The notes below the pieces were generated by a model. That model was not told the origin of the DNA and ran no database searches. It saw only the letters and a list, made by a program, of their open reading frames with translations. The position numbers and the translations under genes are program-made. Below are positions 54,657-64,000 of a stretch of DNA of 64,000 bases, one piece after another (positions within the stretch are counted from its first letter, which is position 1; every line of letters starts with the position of its first letter). The DNA lies in the NCBI GenBank assembly GCA_015345905.1, contig JADDTR010000012.1, positions 318,578 to 382,577 of the forward strand, read 5' to 3'. Source of the DNA: Aotearoamyces nothofagi. Its lineage: Eukaryota; Ascomycota; Leotiomycetes; Leotiales; Tympanidaceae.

Positions 54657-57437
54657 ATGATGTCAGAAACAAGAATGCAGTTAGAAGACTGTGAGTATTT
54701 TTGAATCAACTATATGCCTCCAGGATACGATGAGGGACTGTCTTCCCCCTGCAACGGCGATAGACAGTCATACTTTTGCGCCGACAGCTAACATAATTTT
54801 TCTCAACCAGGGCTGGATGACCTATGTGTACGGTTCATAATAAATCTACCGGAGGAAGATCTCTCCTCCGTTGCACGAATATGTTTTCAAGTCGAAGAAG
54901 CACAATGGTTCTACGAGGACTTTATACGACCACTCGATCCTTCACTTCCGTCCATGGTTCTCCGCAGCTTTTGCCTACGGATCTTTCAGCACTGCCCGTT
55001 GCTATCAGCATTTTCACATGATAATCACATGCAGGCCTTTGAAGAGTTCCTGTCCTACAAAACCCGTGTTCCAGTGAGAGGTGCCATCATGCTCAACGAA
55101 GAGATGGACTCGGTGGTGCTTGTGAAGGGTTGGAAGAAAGGTGCTAATTGGAGTTTTCCGAGAGGCAAAATTAACAAAGATGAGGATGATCTCGATTGTG
55201 CAGTTCGAGAGGTCTACGAGGAGACAGGATTTGATATCAAGGCAGCTGGTCTGGTCCCGGTAAATGAGGAGGTGAAATATATCGAAATGACCATGCGTGA
55301 GCAGCATATGAGGCTTTATGTGTTTAGGGACATTCCTATGGAAACACACTTCGAGCCACGAACGCGTAAAGAGATCAGCAAAATCCAATGGTATCGACTT
55401 TCCGAGCTTCCCGCATTCAGGAAGAAGGGCCACCAACATGGCCATGATGGCGATAATGCTACAGTCAACGCTAATAAGTTCTATATGGTTGCTCCTTTCC
55501 TTCAGCCTCTAAAGAAGTGGGTTATACTGCAAAAGAAGAAGGACGCCCAACGTGCTACAAGTAACCAGTACATCACAGCAAATTATACCGACGATGTGCA
55601 GACTGAAGAAGAATCGTTTGTAGCGAGACGTAACTCGTCATTGGACAAGCCAGTACCAGGATCGGAGACAGATCAAGCACCTGGAATTGGTACTATGGAA
55701 GGAGCAACAGCTGCGCTTCACCGTTTGCTAAAGATTCAGCCGCCGACACAAGGCATACAATTCGAGGCTGTTAGTGCCGTGCAATCCCAAGGATCTAAAT
55801 CCAGCGGAGAAGCTTTACTCGCTTTACTACAAGGCAAATCCCAGAATGCTACTCAAACCACAACGCGAGTAGAGCCCCCACCGCACACCCCCCTGGATCT
55901 TACTTTTACGAGCGCCCCTGCTCCAAAAACACCCCACCATCATGGACCTCGGCCACACGACTTCTCAGGCCTCCCCCCACCACCGACGTACCCCCTACAA
56001 TCTCCAAGTAACCAATACCCTTTCCAAGGATATCAGCAGCAGAATCCATATCATCCTATGAATCAGCACTTACTCCAGCAAAACCACACTCAGGGCAATC
56101 ATTTTCCAGGCTCGTCAGAAAACCTTCGTCAACCGTTTCCATCGCAACTTCAACATCCTCAACCACTACCACCTCAAGTGCAAAAATCACTTTTCACAAG
56201 CGGTCAGGTGCATGGCCCTCTGCTACCACGGGCAGTTTTGGAACAACCAAGACCAAATCCATTGCAACCTATTTCTCTCCCAGCACCGAGATTTCCAGAT
56301 ATTCACGCGCCGGCCATCTCTCCTGTTGTAAAACAGAGTTCTCAACTGACAAGTCACTCACTTGCACTGCTTAATGCCTTCAAGAGTCGAGACCAGGCAA
56401 CGTCAGGCGAAGACACGCCTAGCGAATTGCCACTACGCAGATTTGCACAAGCTATTGCCCCACCTTCTGTGGCATTGCATGAACTTCCATCTGAAAGACC
56501 GAAAGTCCAGAGAGCCAATCAAGCAGAGATTCCTGCAATCGACTCCAACGTCACTTATCCACATGCAGCCCGAGTCCTTTCTACAAAGCCAACTACAAGC
56601 GAAGAGCACCGATCATCGCTTCTCAGCATGTTTAAATCCCCAGTTTCTAAAACGGTTGAACCTGAATCTTCACCCAAACAAAACAGCTCTTCAACCATAC
56701 CTTCAGCATTTTATAATCAAAGCAAGACCCTGGCCTCATCGACCGGTAGGACGAATCTTCTGCTATCAAGCGACCCTTCAATCACTACCACCAAGATTCC
56801 CAATGGAAATGCTCAATCCCATGAGCCAGCATATAGCGAGGCCTTGCCCTTTAGGCCTGCTTCCATCCTGACACGTCCATCTCAGAAAGCTGCAAAAGAC
56901 GCAACCACAGAAGATCCAGTCCTCCTGCGCAATAGACATAGCTTGACCCCAGATCGTTCTAATCAAAGGAACCATATTCCTACGACAAAGACTCCTAAAA
57001 AGGTTCCAGTTCAGGACGAGCGAACATCCCAAGCTCCAAAGCCATTCCAACCCCAGATCCTAAGGCGCCCACAACAAGTCTTGCCGATGCCTACAGAGCC
57101 GACGGCTCCTCCTCCTGTGGCACTTCCGCGTGTTCCTACCCAGCCGACACTTGATCGTCGTAGTAGCCAGCCTCAAGAACAGAAGCAGACACTTTTGTCA
57201 CTGTTTGGAAAAGGTCAATCTGCCGCATTGGCCTCGCCATCTGATCAAACTAAACACCCTCAGACTCCAGAACGAGCGCGGGAGTCTAGTTCAAGGGTTG
57301 GCAGTCTCGCATCAGTAGGAGGTGACAGGATATCTAACCAATCGTCGCCTCATGGAAGTCAAACTCCAATATCGCCAGCTGACAAAGGCTTCCTTCTGAG
57401 CTATTTGGATGCAGTCGCCAAAAGCAACGGCCATTAG
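54657..57437 (+). CDS. DCP2: mRNA-decapping enzyme Dcp2
   Basis: Two exons (54657-54690, 54811-57437) give 886 residues. Dcp2 hydrolyses the m7G cap in P-bodies. The N-terminal regulatory domain (box A, residues about 10-95) starts WLDDLCVRFIINLPEEDL. The Nudix domain is at about 100-245; the Nudix box GKINKDEDDLDCAVREVYEE includes the catalytic REVYEE residues, and Box B follows. The remaining 600 residues are disordered, Pro/Gln/Ser-rich, with short leucine motifs such as GEALLALLQG, SHSLALLNAF and RSSLLSMFKS, the kind that bind Edc3. The neighbour pair starts ATGATG; the first was taken. An out-of-frame upstream ATG overlaps the start. Confidence 0.96.
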
Positions 57438-57869
57438 CATGCAATGTATAAATTCTATTGATCTTAAGCAAGTTGTATGCAAGGTCCCAATTCTGCTCAG
57501 ATTGGCGTTCTTTGAAGGATGGGGGTGTTGGAACGCGGTTAACTACATGTCATCGGCTAGTATCCATGGTCTATCGTATCATGACAGAAATGGAATTATT
57601 GATAACAGACGGAGTCTTTTTAACGTGATGTATAACAAATATAATTGAAATCGAAATCGTAGATATTTTGCCACTATCATGGCAATTGATAATTGAATAA
57701 TTATTTCATGAATAACAGATAAAGTATATCTCGTGCCTGTGCCTGTACACCTGGTCTGTAGATAATTTCATCATTCGGCAAGCTCCGCTCTGGATAACCT
57801 TGTAAATTCGTCCACACGCCTTTCAATTGCCCATGCCAGTCTAAACTTCGCCTATACAGTAACAACATT
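57438..57869. other. Intergenic between DCP2 and IBA57
   Basis: The 432 bases hold the DCP2 3' region and the IBA57 upstream region. AT-rich at 57640-57730. Nothing else was seen. Confidence 0.5.
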
Positions 57870-59072
57870 ATGAAAATAACAGCTTCATTGCTTGGGTTCC
57901 TCTCCCGGGCGGCGTCTGCACCAGAATCCTATACCTGCCGCTCCTGCCTTTCCCGCCGAAATGCACCCTCCCTCTCAACCGCTGTGAGCTCTTCCACCAG
58001 ACGCCTCTACTCGGCCCCATCCAATCAGAACCCCCCACTACCTCCAGCCTCTGGATTCACATCGCTCCCTTCGCGGCGCTTGATCTCCTTAAGTGGCCCC
58101 GATGCAGCAAAATATCTCCAAGGCGTTCTCACTGCAAACATTTCTCTATCCGCGGGGAAGCGCACCACAGGCTTCTATTGCGCGTTCCTAAATGCTACTG
58201 GCAGGGTACTGAACGATGTGTTCCTGTATCCGAACCCGGGTGAGAAGGAGGGCGAGGGCTGGATGATCGAAGTCGATGCCAATGAGGCTGAGAGGTTGTT
58301 CAAGCATATCAAGCGATATAAACTGCGCGCGAAGTTTGAAGCCCGCCTGCTAGACCCTAGTGAGATTGCGGTCTGGAGTGTCTGGAAGGATGGCAAGTGC
58401 GACGGCAACGCTTGGACGGCGCATACAATCGTCTCGGAGGCGCGGACTGGAGAGATTGGGTGTGTGGATTCGCGGGCGCCTGGGATGGGAAGACGATTGA
58501 TACTGCCTGCTGGGAAGAAGCCAGAGGTTGGGGACGGTGTTGAGGAGACAGACGAGAGTGCATATACCGTGCGAAGATATTTGAAGGGTGTCGCGGAAGG
58601 GCAGAGCGAGATATTGAGAGAGACTGCATTACCACAAGAGAGTAATATTGATTATATGGGTGGGATTGACTATAGGAAGGGGTGCTATGTCGGCCAGGAA
58701 TTAACGATTCGAACGCACCATACCGGGGTAGTAAGGAAAAGAATACTGCCTGTCGTGCTCTATGCGAAGGATGAGGAGGCACCTAAAAAACTGGAGTACA
58801 AACCTGACTACGAAATTGACCTTCCACCTCAAGAGACGAGTATAGGCAGGGTAGAGAAGAGAGGGCGCAGTGCAGGAAAATGGTTGGCTGGAGTAGGAAA
58901 TATTGGGCTGGGGCTCTGTAGACTAGAAATAATGACAAATGCAACAGTCCAGGGCGAGGGTGGCGGTTACAAAGAGGGGGACGAATTCAAGTTTGAATGG
59001 GAAGAGGAAGATGGAACCTCCAAATTGGTCAAGGTCAAGGCATTTGTGCCATCTTGGCACCCTACAAAATAG
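57870..59072 (+). CDS. IBA57: Mitochondrial Fe-S cluster assembly protein Iba57 (Caf17)
   Basis: A single exon gives 400 residues. Iba57 is a folate-binding GcvT-like protein that works with Isa1/Isa2 to make [4Fe-4S] clusters for aconitase and radical-SAM enzymes. The N terminus (MKITASLLGFLSRAAS, then RRLYSAPS) is a basic mitochondrial presequence. The folate-binding GcvT fold runs from about residue 60 (FTSLPSRRLISLSGPDAAKYLQGVLT) and the family signature KGCYVGQELT is at about 270. The C-terminal beta domain includes the region around GLCRLE. Length is normal. It is convergent with the J-protein gene. Confidence 0.94.
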   Translation: MKITASLLGFLSRAASAPESYTCRSCLSRRNAPSLSTAVSSSTRRLYSAPSNQNPPLPPASGFTSLPSRRLISLSGPDAAKYLQGVLTANISLSAGKRTTGFYCAFLNATGRVLNDVFLYPNPGEKEGEGWMIEVDANEAERLFKHIKRYKLRAKFEARLLDPSEIAVWSVWKDGKCDGNAWTAHTIVSEARTGEIGCVDSRAPGMGRRLILPAGKKPEVGDGVEETDESAYTVRRYLKGVAEGQSEILRETALPQESNIDYMGGIDYRKGCYVGQELTIRTHHTGVVRKRILPVVLYAKDEEAPKKLEYKPDYEIDLPPQETSIGRVEKRGRSAGKWLAGVGNIGLGLCRLEIMTNATVQGEGGGYKEGDEFKFEWEEEDGTSKLVKVKAFVPSWHPTK

Positions 59073-59213
59073 TTACGATGTATAATTATGGTATTAAAGA
59101 TGCATGATTGATTCTGATTTCGCCGCTTCTTTCCGAAGGTATATTGGGTATAAACAGATCCTAAACGCCAGTGCTAATCCCACACGGTATCAAAGGTAAA
59201 GTAAAGCTGGGGT

Positions 59214-60155
59214 TTACAACGGGGTCTCGGCCTCCTGTCGCCTTATTTCATCCTCCAGCCGTTGCTTCTCAGCCGCTTTCAAACGTGCCATTGTGGCAGA
59301 AAACTCATTGCTGCTTGAGCTTGAAGTTCTCGGTGAAAATGAGAACTTTGGAGATGCTAGGGACCGTTCGTTCCCGTCGGCTTTTATCCCTGCCAAGTCG
59401 GGACGCTTGAGAGGTGTTGATGTATCTTGTGTCCGGATTTTCTCTGGTGACTTTGCCCTGGCTGCTGGTGCGGGAGAGTCTACTGGCACAAAGACACCAC
59501 TCTTTCGAGCCTTCTTCTCTGCCTTCCGCCTTGCCTTGGCTTCTTCTGCCTCTCTTATTCTCCGCTCTAACCTTGCAACCTCATCCTCTTCTTCTGCTTC
59601 TTCGGCAGCTGTTTGTAGCTTTTCGGAGGGCGGTGGTTGATCTGCTTTGGGTGGCACTGGCACTGGCGCAGGCTGCGGGGTCATAGGTGACGTGCCGCCT
59701 TGTGCTCGAATCTTTTCCTCCATTTCCTTCCTTCTCCTTTTCCCTTCCTCTGCCAGCCTTCTAATTTCCTGCTCCATTTCGTCTTCCGGCCTTGGTCTTT
59801 TAACTCCGCTTGAGGCTGCACTCACACCTCCTCGCTCTCTTGCCTCCAGTTCCTCCTTCATCTGCCGCCTCTTACCCTCAAACAGTTCATTCTGCCTTTG
59901 TTTCTGAAGTCTGGCATTACGCGCATTATCATAGGCGGCCTTTGCGCTAGGGTCGCTCAAGACATCATTGGCAATCTGCAGAAGATGGAACTTCTCAGGA
60001 TCAAAGTCTTTCCCTAACTTATCTGGATGGTACTTCAGCGCGGTCTTTCGGTATGCGCGTCGAATATCGGACTCGGAGGTCTCAAATTCTACGCCGAGGA
60101 GTTCGTAGAAATCGACATTGCTCGCCGCATGCTCCATGAGATCATCTTTAGCCAT
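59214..60155 (-). CDS. cwf23: Spliceosomal J-protein Cwf23 (DNAJC17 type)
   Basis: A single exon gives 313 residues. Cwf23/Cwc23 is a J-domain protein of the spliceosome disassembly step that works with Prp43 and Ntr1. The J domain is at residues about 14-80 with the HPD motif in KYHPDKLGKD. It is followed by a long Arg/Lys/Glu-rich coiled-coil region (about 85-235), with a Pro-rich gap near 155-175. The C terminus is Ser-rich and ends in a helical LKAAEKQRLEDEIRRQEAE. No C-terminal RRM of the kind in human DNAJC17 can be seen. Call rests on the J domain plus the Arg/Glu-rich body. Confidence 0.88.
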   Translation of the reverse strand: MAKDDLMEHAASNVDFYELLGVEFETSESDIRRAYRKTALKYHPDKLGKDFDPEKFHLLQIANDVLSDPSAKAAYDNARNARLQKQRQNELFEGKRRQMKEELEARERGGVSAASSGVKRPRPEDEMEQEIRRLAEEGKRRRKEMEEKIRAQGGTSPMTPQPAPVPVPPKADQPPPSEKLQTAAEEAEEEDEVARLERRIREAEEAKARRKAEKKARKSGVFVPVDSPAPAARAKSPEKIRTQDTSTPLKRPDLAGIKADGNERSLASPKFSFSPRTSSSSSNEFSATMARLKAAEKQRLEDEIRRQEAETPL

Positions 60156-60480
60156 GTCTGCTGTGGGTGATCGCCGACGTAGTCAAACAAGGTACTACGG
60201 AGGCGGTCGTCTAAACATTTGTTGCTACCTTATGCTTTTCTGCCACCGCCATCACATACGCGCTAGCGCATCGTACAAATTACAAGTGCCTGTTTTAGCC
60301 GTTCAAGACGACGACATTAAATGAGCGAGGTATCTCGTCCCAACGAACTGGTAATATGTCCCAAGGTATTGTATACTATTTCCATTATTATTAATAGCTA
60401 GTGTTTTGGTTGAGCATACTTTTTTTACTATAGCCTAAAAAGTTATATAGCTAAAACTCAGCTTCATCTCAGCTTCCGTA

Positions 60481-60627
60481 CAGTCAGTGTTCCAAAAGGA
60501 TTGAAAATATATTTGCCTCTAACAGTAGCATTCTATTCATTAACTGTTATAACCGTACAGACTATATAGATCTCTGTTATGAAAAGCATGGCAAACTATT
60601 TTGACTTTTTTGCCAGAGAGAGCCATG
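60481..60627. mobile_element. Possible Tc1/mariner-like miniature element remnant
   Basis: The left end CAGTCAGTGTTCCAAAAGG follows a TA dinucleotide and resembles fungal Tc1/mariner ends (CAGT plus CCAAAA). About 120 bases on, the sequence GGCAAACTATTTTGACTTTT is an imperfect inverse match to the left end's continuation (TTGAAAATATATTTGCC). If real, this is a non-coding miniature element about 150 bases long with badly decayed right end. The right boundary is uncertain. Confidence 0.3.
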
Positions 60628-61147
60628 TTTTGATTTTATTACATAATTAATCAACAATTACTTAACGTTACTAGATATTATAATTTCGTCTTTTTGTTTT
60701 GGATCTTCAGTATTTAATTTTACAAATTTGAAATCACAAAGACCTACAAACTTCCGTTTTGAGCCTGTAACATTTGTTTGCTCCCATTAAATGCCTAATA
60801 GATTGGTTGAAATGAAAATGAGCCTCATACTCGAAAGTGTCGGGAGAATATAATTCTATATTTGTTCTCTGTCTTGAACAAAGAGGATCAGGCTTGCACT
60901 AGGCTTCCTGTTTTGAAGAATTAGAATCCATTGGGGCTTCGATACAATTTTTGCATATTCATATAATGTAAACAGCTATTTCCCTGTATTACAGAGTTTC
61001 GAATAGCGAAGACCACTTTTGCAGTTTGACTCGTATATGTCTTTTTCCTCATGGGAGCGTAGTTTCGAAGAGTTACCGACATTTCATATTCACCTTGCAC
61101 TGCCCACAGGCCCTTTATATATCCAAATAAGCAATTTTTATTCCAAC

Positions 61148-61216
61148 AAGCCGGGTGGTAGAGCGGTAAAGCCGAACACTGGTCATCCCAGAAAAGGCCG
61201 CTCTTCACCCGGCTTA
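61148..61216. repeat. Hairpin 1: 18-bp inverted repeat
   Basis: AAGCCGGGTGGTAGAGCGG on the left is matched by CCGCTCTTCACCCGGCTT on the right (one small mismatch or bulge), with a spacer of about 30 bases. It is GC-rich within an AT-rich region. It resembles a tRNA D-arm in part (GGTAGAGCGG) but has no T-arm. Confidence 0.7.
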
Positions 61217-61335
61217 TGGAGGGGGCATTTACTTCAACACGACAACACGCCAACGCGGATCTAATGCCCCCATTCCATTAAAAAAGAGAACCAACGCCGG
61301 GGCATTTACGACAATACACCAACCGCGAGCCCCGG
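61215..61335. repeat. Hairpins 2 and 3: diverged tandem copies
   Basis: Hairpin 2 pairs TGGAGGGGGCAT with ATGCCCCCATTCCA (about 61216-61278). Hairpin 3 pairs CCGGGGC (61297-61303) with GCCCCGG (61329-61335). Their loops are alike: GGGGCATTTAC starts both, followed by GACAACACGCCAAC in one and GACAATACACCAAC in the other, so one is a diverged copy of the other. Confidence 0.7.
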
Positions 61336-61643
61336 TTAGTAGTTTCTTTCCTAGAGTGGTACACCGAGTACTACTCTATGATGGTTTCTTTTGCTATTTT
61401 GAACAATTTCATCTCTCTTTTTTTGTGGCCGTTTGAACTCGGCTATCTGGCTTGTGGCAGAACGCAGAATCTCAAGAAAATCCTGCCGTTCGAAAAGTCT
61501 CCCGCAATGGACGTCTGGAAATTATTCACTGTGTCACATGCCTAATGCTTTTGATAGGGAAGCCTGAGGCTATTTTGACTACCTACTTAGCTCAAAGCAT
61601 CAACCTCAAACCTGTATTGTGATTTTGGTCCAGCATTCAAAGA

Positions 61644-63339
61644 ATGGCACCTCGCAAAGCAGCTGTGGTATCAAGTGTGCCTTTAATTCGGAAGTCAAGG
61701 CAAGCTATAGCAGCAGAAAGAGGTGCTCAGACTTTGCACGCTTCACCAGTAATCATTGCAACCACACCAGTGCAGCCTCCTGGACACCCAAAAGACGCCC
61801 AGTTTACCCAAAGTCAACTAGCATTGGCGCTCAGTATACAGAAATCCAAGCCATCGAATATTTCAACAAGAGGTATAATAAAGAGCTGTCTATATGCTAA
61901 TCTCGCTAACCTTGGTAGATTATTGCCTTCAGTTGCGAAATCATATAAAGCTGGGAAGGGCCCCTAAAGATGGTGAACAACGCTATGTTGATTCTGCTGA
62001 GTTTTGGAAGGACCAGTGCTCTAATCTTCATCTGGAGAAGAACGCATTGGAAGGGAAAATTTATCAATTGGAGAAACGTGTAGGCCACCTTCAACGTGGG
62101 AGAGAGAGTCCAGGAAATCTTGACATTGAGCACTCTGTGGATACTATGGGCCCAGCTCGCAAGCGCAAAGCATCCCTATTTCAACACGAGAGAATAGCTG
62201 AAGCGACGAGCCCGCAATATGGTACCATACCAGATAATCTGCCGGTGTCAGACGAAGTTGTTTGTTAGTTACGATATGGGATAGCTCAACAAACTGCTGA
62301 CTCCACATTTATAGATCTTCCACTACTCAAACATTCTCAAGTGCTCCAACAACTCATTCAAGATATCAAAGTCTCCAGCAGCACATTAATATCCGCCATT
62401 CAATCATCTATATCATATATGGAAGCCGTGGTCAACAGTGTATGTCAAGGCATAAAAGCTCCGGTAGAAGATGGCAATATAAATATTACTCGAAGACTCC
62501 ACCGTGCGTTTGCTGCTGTTGCTGCCGTTTTCAACCTTTGTCTGGAAGGTCTCACCCACTTGTGTAGGGATATAACAGGACGTCGCTGCAAGGGCCAAGT
62601 AGTTTACGGACTTGTACACTTCTTTGACATTACACTCAAGCATGTCCACGAACTTTGCCGCAGATCAATTGAATCTGAGTCGGGTGTCACTAGACTTTCG
62701 CGACTTAACCTTCGCACTCGAAACAGTATCTACAGCCTTGATAGTAGTGGATGTGATATGGTAGCAAAGCAGATTTCTCTTCTACTTGTTAACATTCTGA
62801 TATGCTCAGGTTTTGACGAAACACAAGCACCACACATTGAGGTTCTAGAAGGTCTTCTAGCCGGCCTGCTAGACCGAATGGGACGACTGGTCAGCGAAGC
62901 TGTTTTTGAAGATCCATTGGCACTATCGGAATTACCTGGACGAATCTCCATCACCGAGGAGCGTACTTCTGATCCAAGCAAAGAACTGCTGGTGAAGCGA
63001 GAAGGTCAGTATCTGGCATGGGTGTTGGAGCAGGCAATAAATAGGAGAAACCAGGACTCACAAACTATTGTCAATATATTAGCAGGCAAACAGGCCTCAG
63101 ACAAAACGGGGCATGGGACGCTTTTGAAGAGGGCCAGGCGGCGTTTGCAGGAGACCTTACTAAAAGGCGTGTTTGGTGACGATGGCGAAACCTTCCTGAA
63201 AGCGCTGAAAATGCCCGAGCCTATAGAGGAGGAGTGGACGAACGAATTTCCACAAGTTTGCCTAGATCCTGTGAATGGTTTTATAGAGGCAGTATGGTCT
63301 ACAGTTGGGTGGGATATGCTGGGTGAATTGATGCCATGA
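61644..63339 (+). CDS. Uncharacterised protein, coiled-coil N half and helical C half
   Basis: Three exons (61644-61872, 61919-62263, 62315-63339) give 532 residues. No family is recognised. The start is MAPRKAAVVSS with basic residues. A predicted coiled coil spans about residues 100-140 (FWKDQCSNLHLEKNALEGKI, then QLEKRVGHLQRG), followed by a basic ARKRKASLF that could be part of a nuclear signal. The C-terminal 340 residues are almost entirely helical with regular hydrophobic spacing, without transmembrane segments. The second splice donor was read as GTTAGT, joining DEVVY to LPLLKHSQ. Introns are 46 and 51 bases, among the shortest here. The helix-rich fold might be a scaffold or chromatin protein, but this is a guess. 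Confidence 0.78.
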
Positions 63340-64000
63340 ATGCGCTCTAGGAAATGATTTGGTGAAGCAGTGCTCCAGGGAAATACCATCTCTTCTGATC
63401 GGATTGAGATTTCTTTGATAAGCTACTGAATACTTAGCATTTGCAATTTGGCTTTTAGTTCTCTGGCTCATTTCTTAGTTATATTCACCACACTAAGCGA
63501 TTGACAAGGTCTGGCATTGGTGATCTATAATATGCGAGGATGAAGCCCCAACTATGTGATCTAATCCTCTGCTATTTATAAACGAAAGGATTTATTTGTT
63601 TACGGGTCGTAGCTACCGGTGATGGTACTTCTATATTGCTTTGAGTATTTATTTAGTCTTCTACAGGGATTATTTGGTTGAGTTGGTTCTGATATAGGTC
63701 TCCTGTAAAAAATTGGCTATCATCATCTGGGTTCATCTTCTGGTAATACAGTCTATGCCCTCAAAAGCTCGATATGGCTAGGGTGAGTTTTCTGACAGAG
63801 GTTAAGAAGTAACACGGCCATTCCTAGCTATAAGATCGTATATAACAGGATATAAGTCGGCTAGCAATCACTGATGGATATTTTCGATCATCTTGTAGCT
63901 CATATCTATTTGCGACGATAATACGAATACAGAGGCGAGGATCTGAAGTAACTTTAAGGAATCCTGTATTCTGCAGAGTAATGTATGTGCAGTACAGGTG
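63340..64000. other. Right edge, no feature seen
   Basis: The last 661 bases are AT-rich. No open frame, RNA gene or repeat is supported. Confidence 0.5.

Larger units (their letters stand above)
60156..61643. other. AT-rich intergenic region with element remnant and hairpins
   Basis: The 1.5 kb between two genes is strongly AT-rich from 60360 to about 61140 and contains a possible miniature-element remnant (60481-60627) and three GC-rich hairpins (61148-61335). No gene is supported; short frames at 60921-61264 are incidental. Confidence 0.6.

Noticed and set aside
61148-61216. Candidate tRNA gene (GGTAGAGCGG resembles a D-arm)
   Set aside because: Acceptor-like ends pair, but there is no T-arm or GTTCRA B-box on either strand; the structure is better described as a simple long hairpin.
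1-64000. CRISPR array, rRNA, intact retroelement or DNA transposon
   Set aside because: No spaced direct repeats of the right form, no rRNA-like sequence, and no recognisable reverse transcriptase, integrase or transposase in any frame.

Overview
The window is nuclear DNA of a filamentous ascomycete (Pezizomycotina). Evidence for this is the dense packing of intron-bearing genes on both strands, short introns (about 46 to 100 bases) with GT..AG ends and CTAAC/CTGAC-type branch sites, and a set of proteins typical of that group (Zn2Cys6 regulator, Pex11, Mpv17/PMP22-type membrane protein, Dcp2, Edc3). A placement in Leotiomycetes is only an impression. No rRNA, convincing tRNA, CRISPR array or intact mobile element was found.

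About 25 protein genes can be modelled. From left to right: a possible gene tail (3-260); a dual PH-domain protein (-); the ribosome-maturation GTPase EFL1 (+); an uncharacterised cysteine-motif protein (-); an Mpv17/PMP22-type membrane protein and a Pex11-family protein (+,+); an acidic Asp/Asn-rich, possibly Mediator-like protein (-); the RNA-binding protein PUB1 (+); the helicase PIF1 with two zinc knuckles (+); the decapping enhancer EDC3 (+); a U-box cyclophilin (+); a Zn2Cys6 regulator (+); a short-chain dehydrogenase in a GC-rich, microsatellite-rich stretch (+); a DUF7702 membrane protein (-); SWD2 (-); the carrier OAC1 (+); CTU2 (-); a PTM1-type seven-TM protein (+); a Gln-rich tandem-repeat protein (-); a DUF1308 protein (-); SRP9/21 (+); the ribonucleotide reductase small subunit (-); a DUF4112 protein (-); the decapping enzyme DCP2 (+); IBA57 (+); a Cwf23-type J-protein (-); and an uncharacterised 532-residue protein (+).

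Most genes are housekeeping. Themes that recur are mRNA fate (PUB1, EDC3, DCP2, SWD2, the cyclophilin, Cwf23), ribosome/translation (EFL1, CTU2, SRP9/21), DNA synthesis and genome maintenance (RNR small subunit, PIF1), mitochondria (OAC1, IBA57) and peroxisomes (Mpv17-like and Pex11 side by side). Several pairs are divergent and share short upstream regions (SWD2/OAC1, CTU2/PTM1, DUF1308/SRP9).

Two stretches look accessory. The first is 32.1-38.5 kb: GC-rich, with polypurine tracts, many microsatellites and an 8-bp tandem array, and a dehydrogenase that appears to lack its catalytic serine and to use a GC-AG intron. The second is 60.2-61.6 kb: AT-rich, with a possible decayed Tc1/mariner-like miniature element and a cluster of three GC-rich hairpins, two of which are diverged copies of each other. 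Another unusual signal is a cluster of ACGCGT cell-cycle boxes with a 10-bp inverted repeat inside an intron of the ribonucleotide reductase gene. All exon models are read by eye from splice signals and frame and have not been checked against transcripts.
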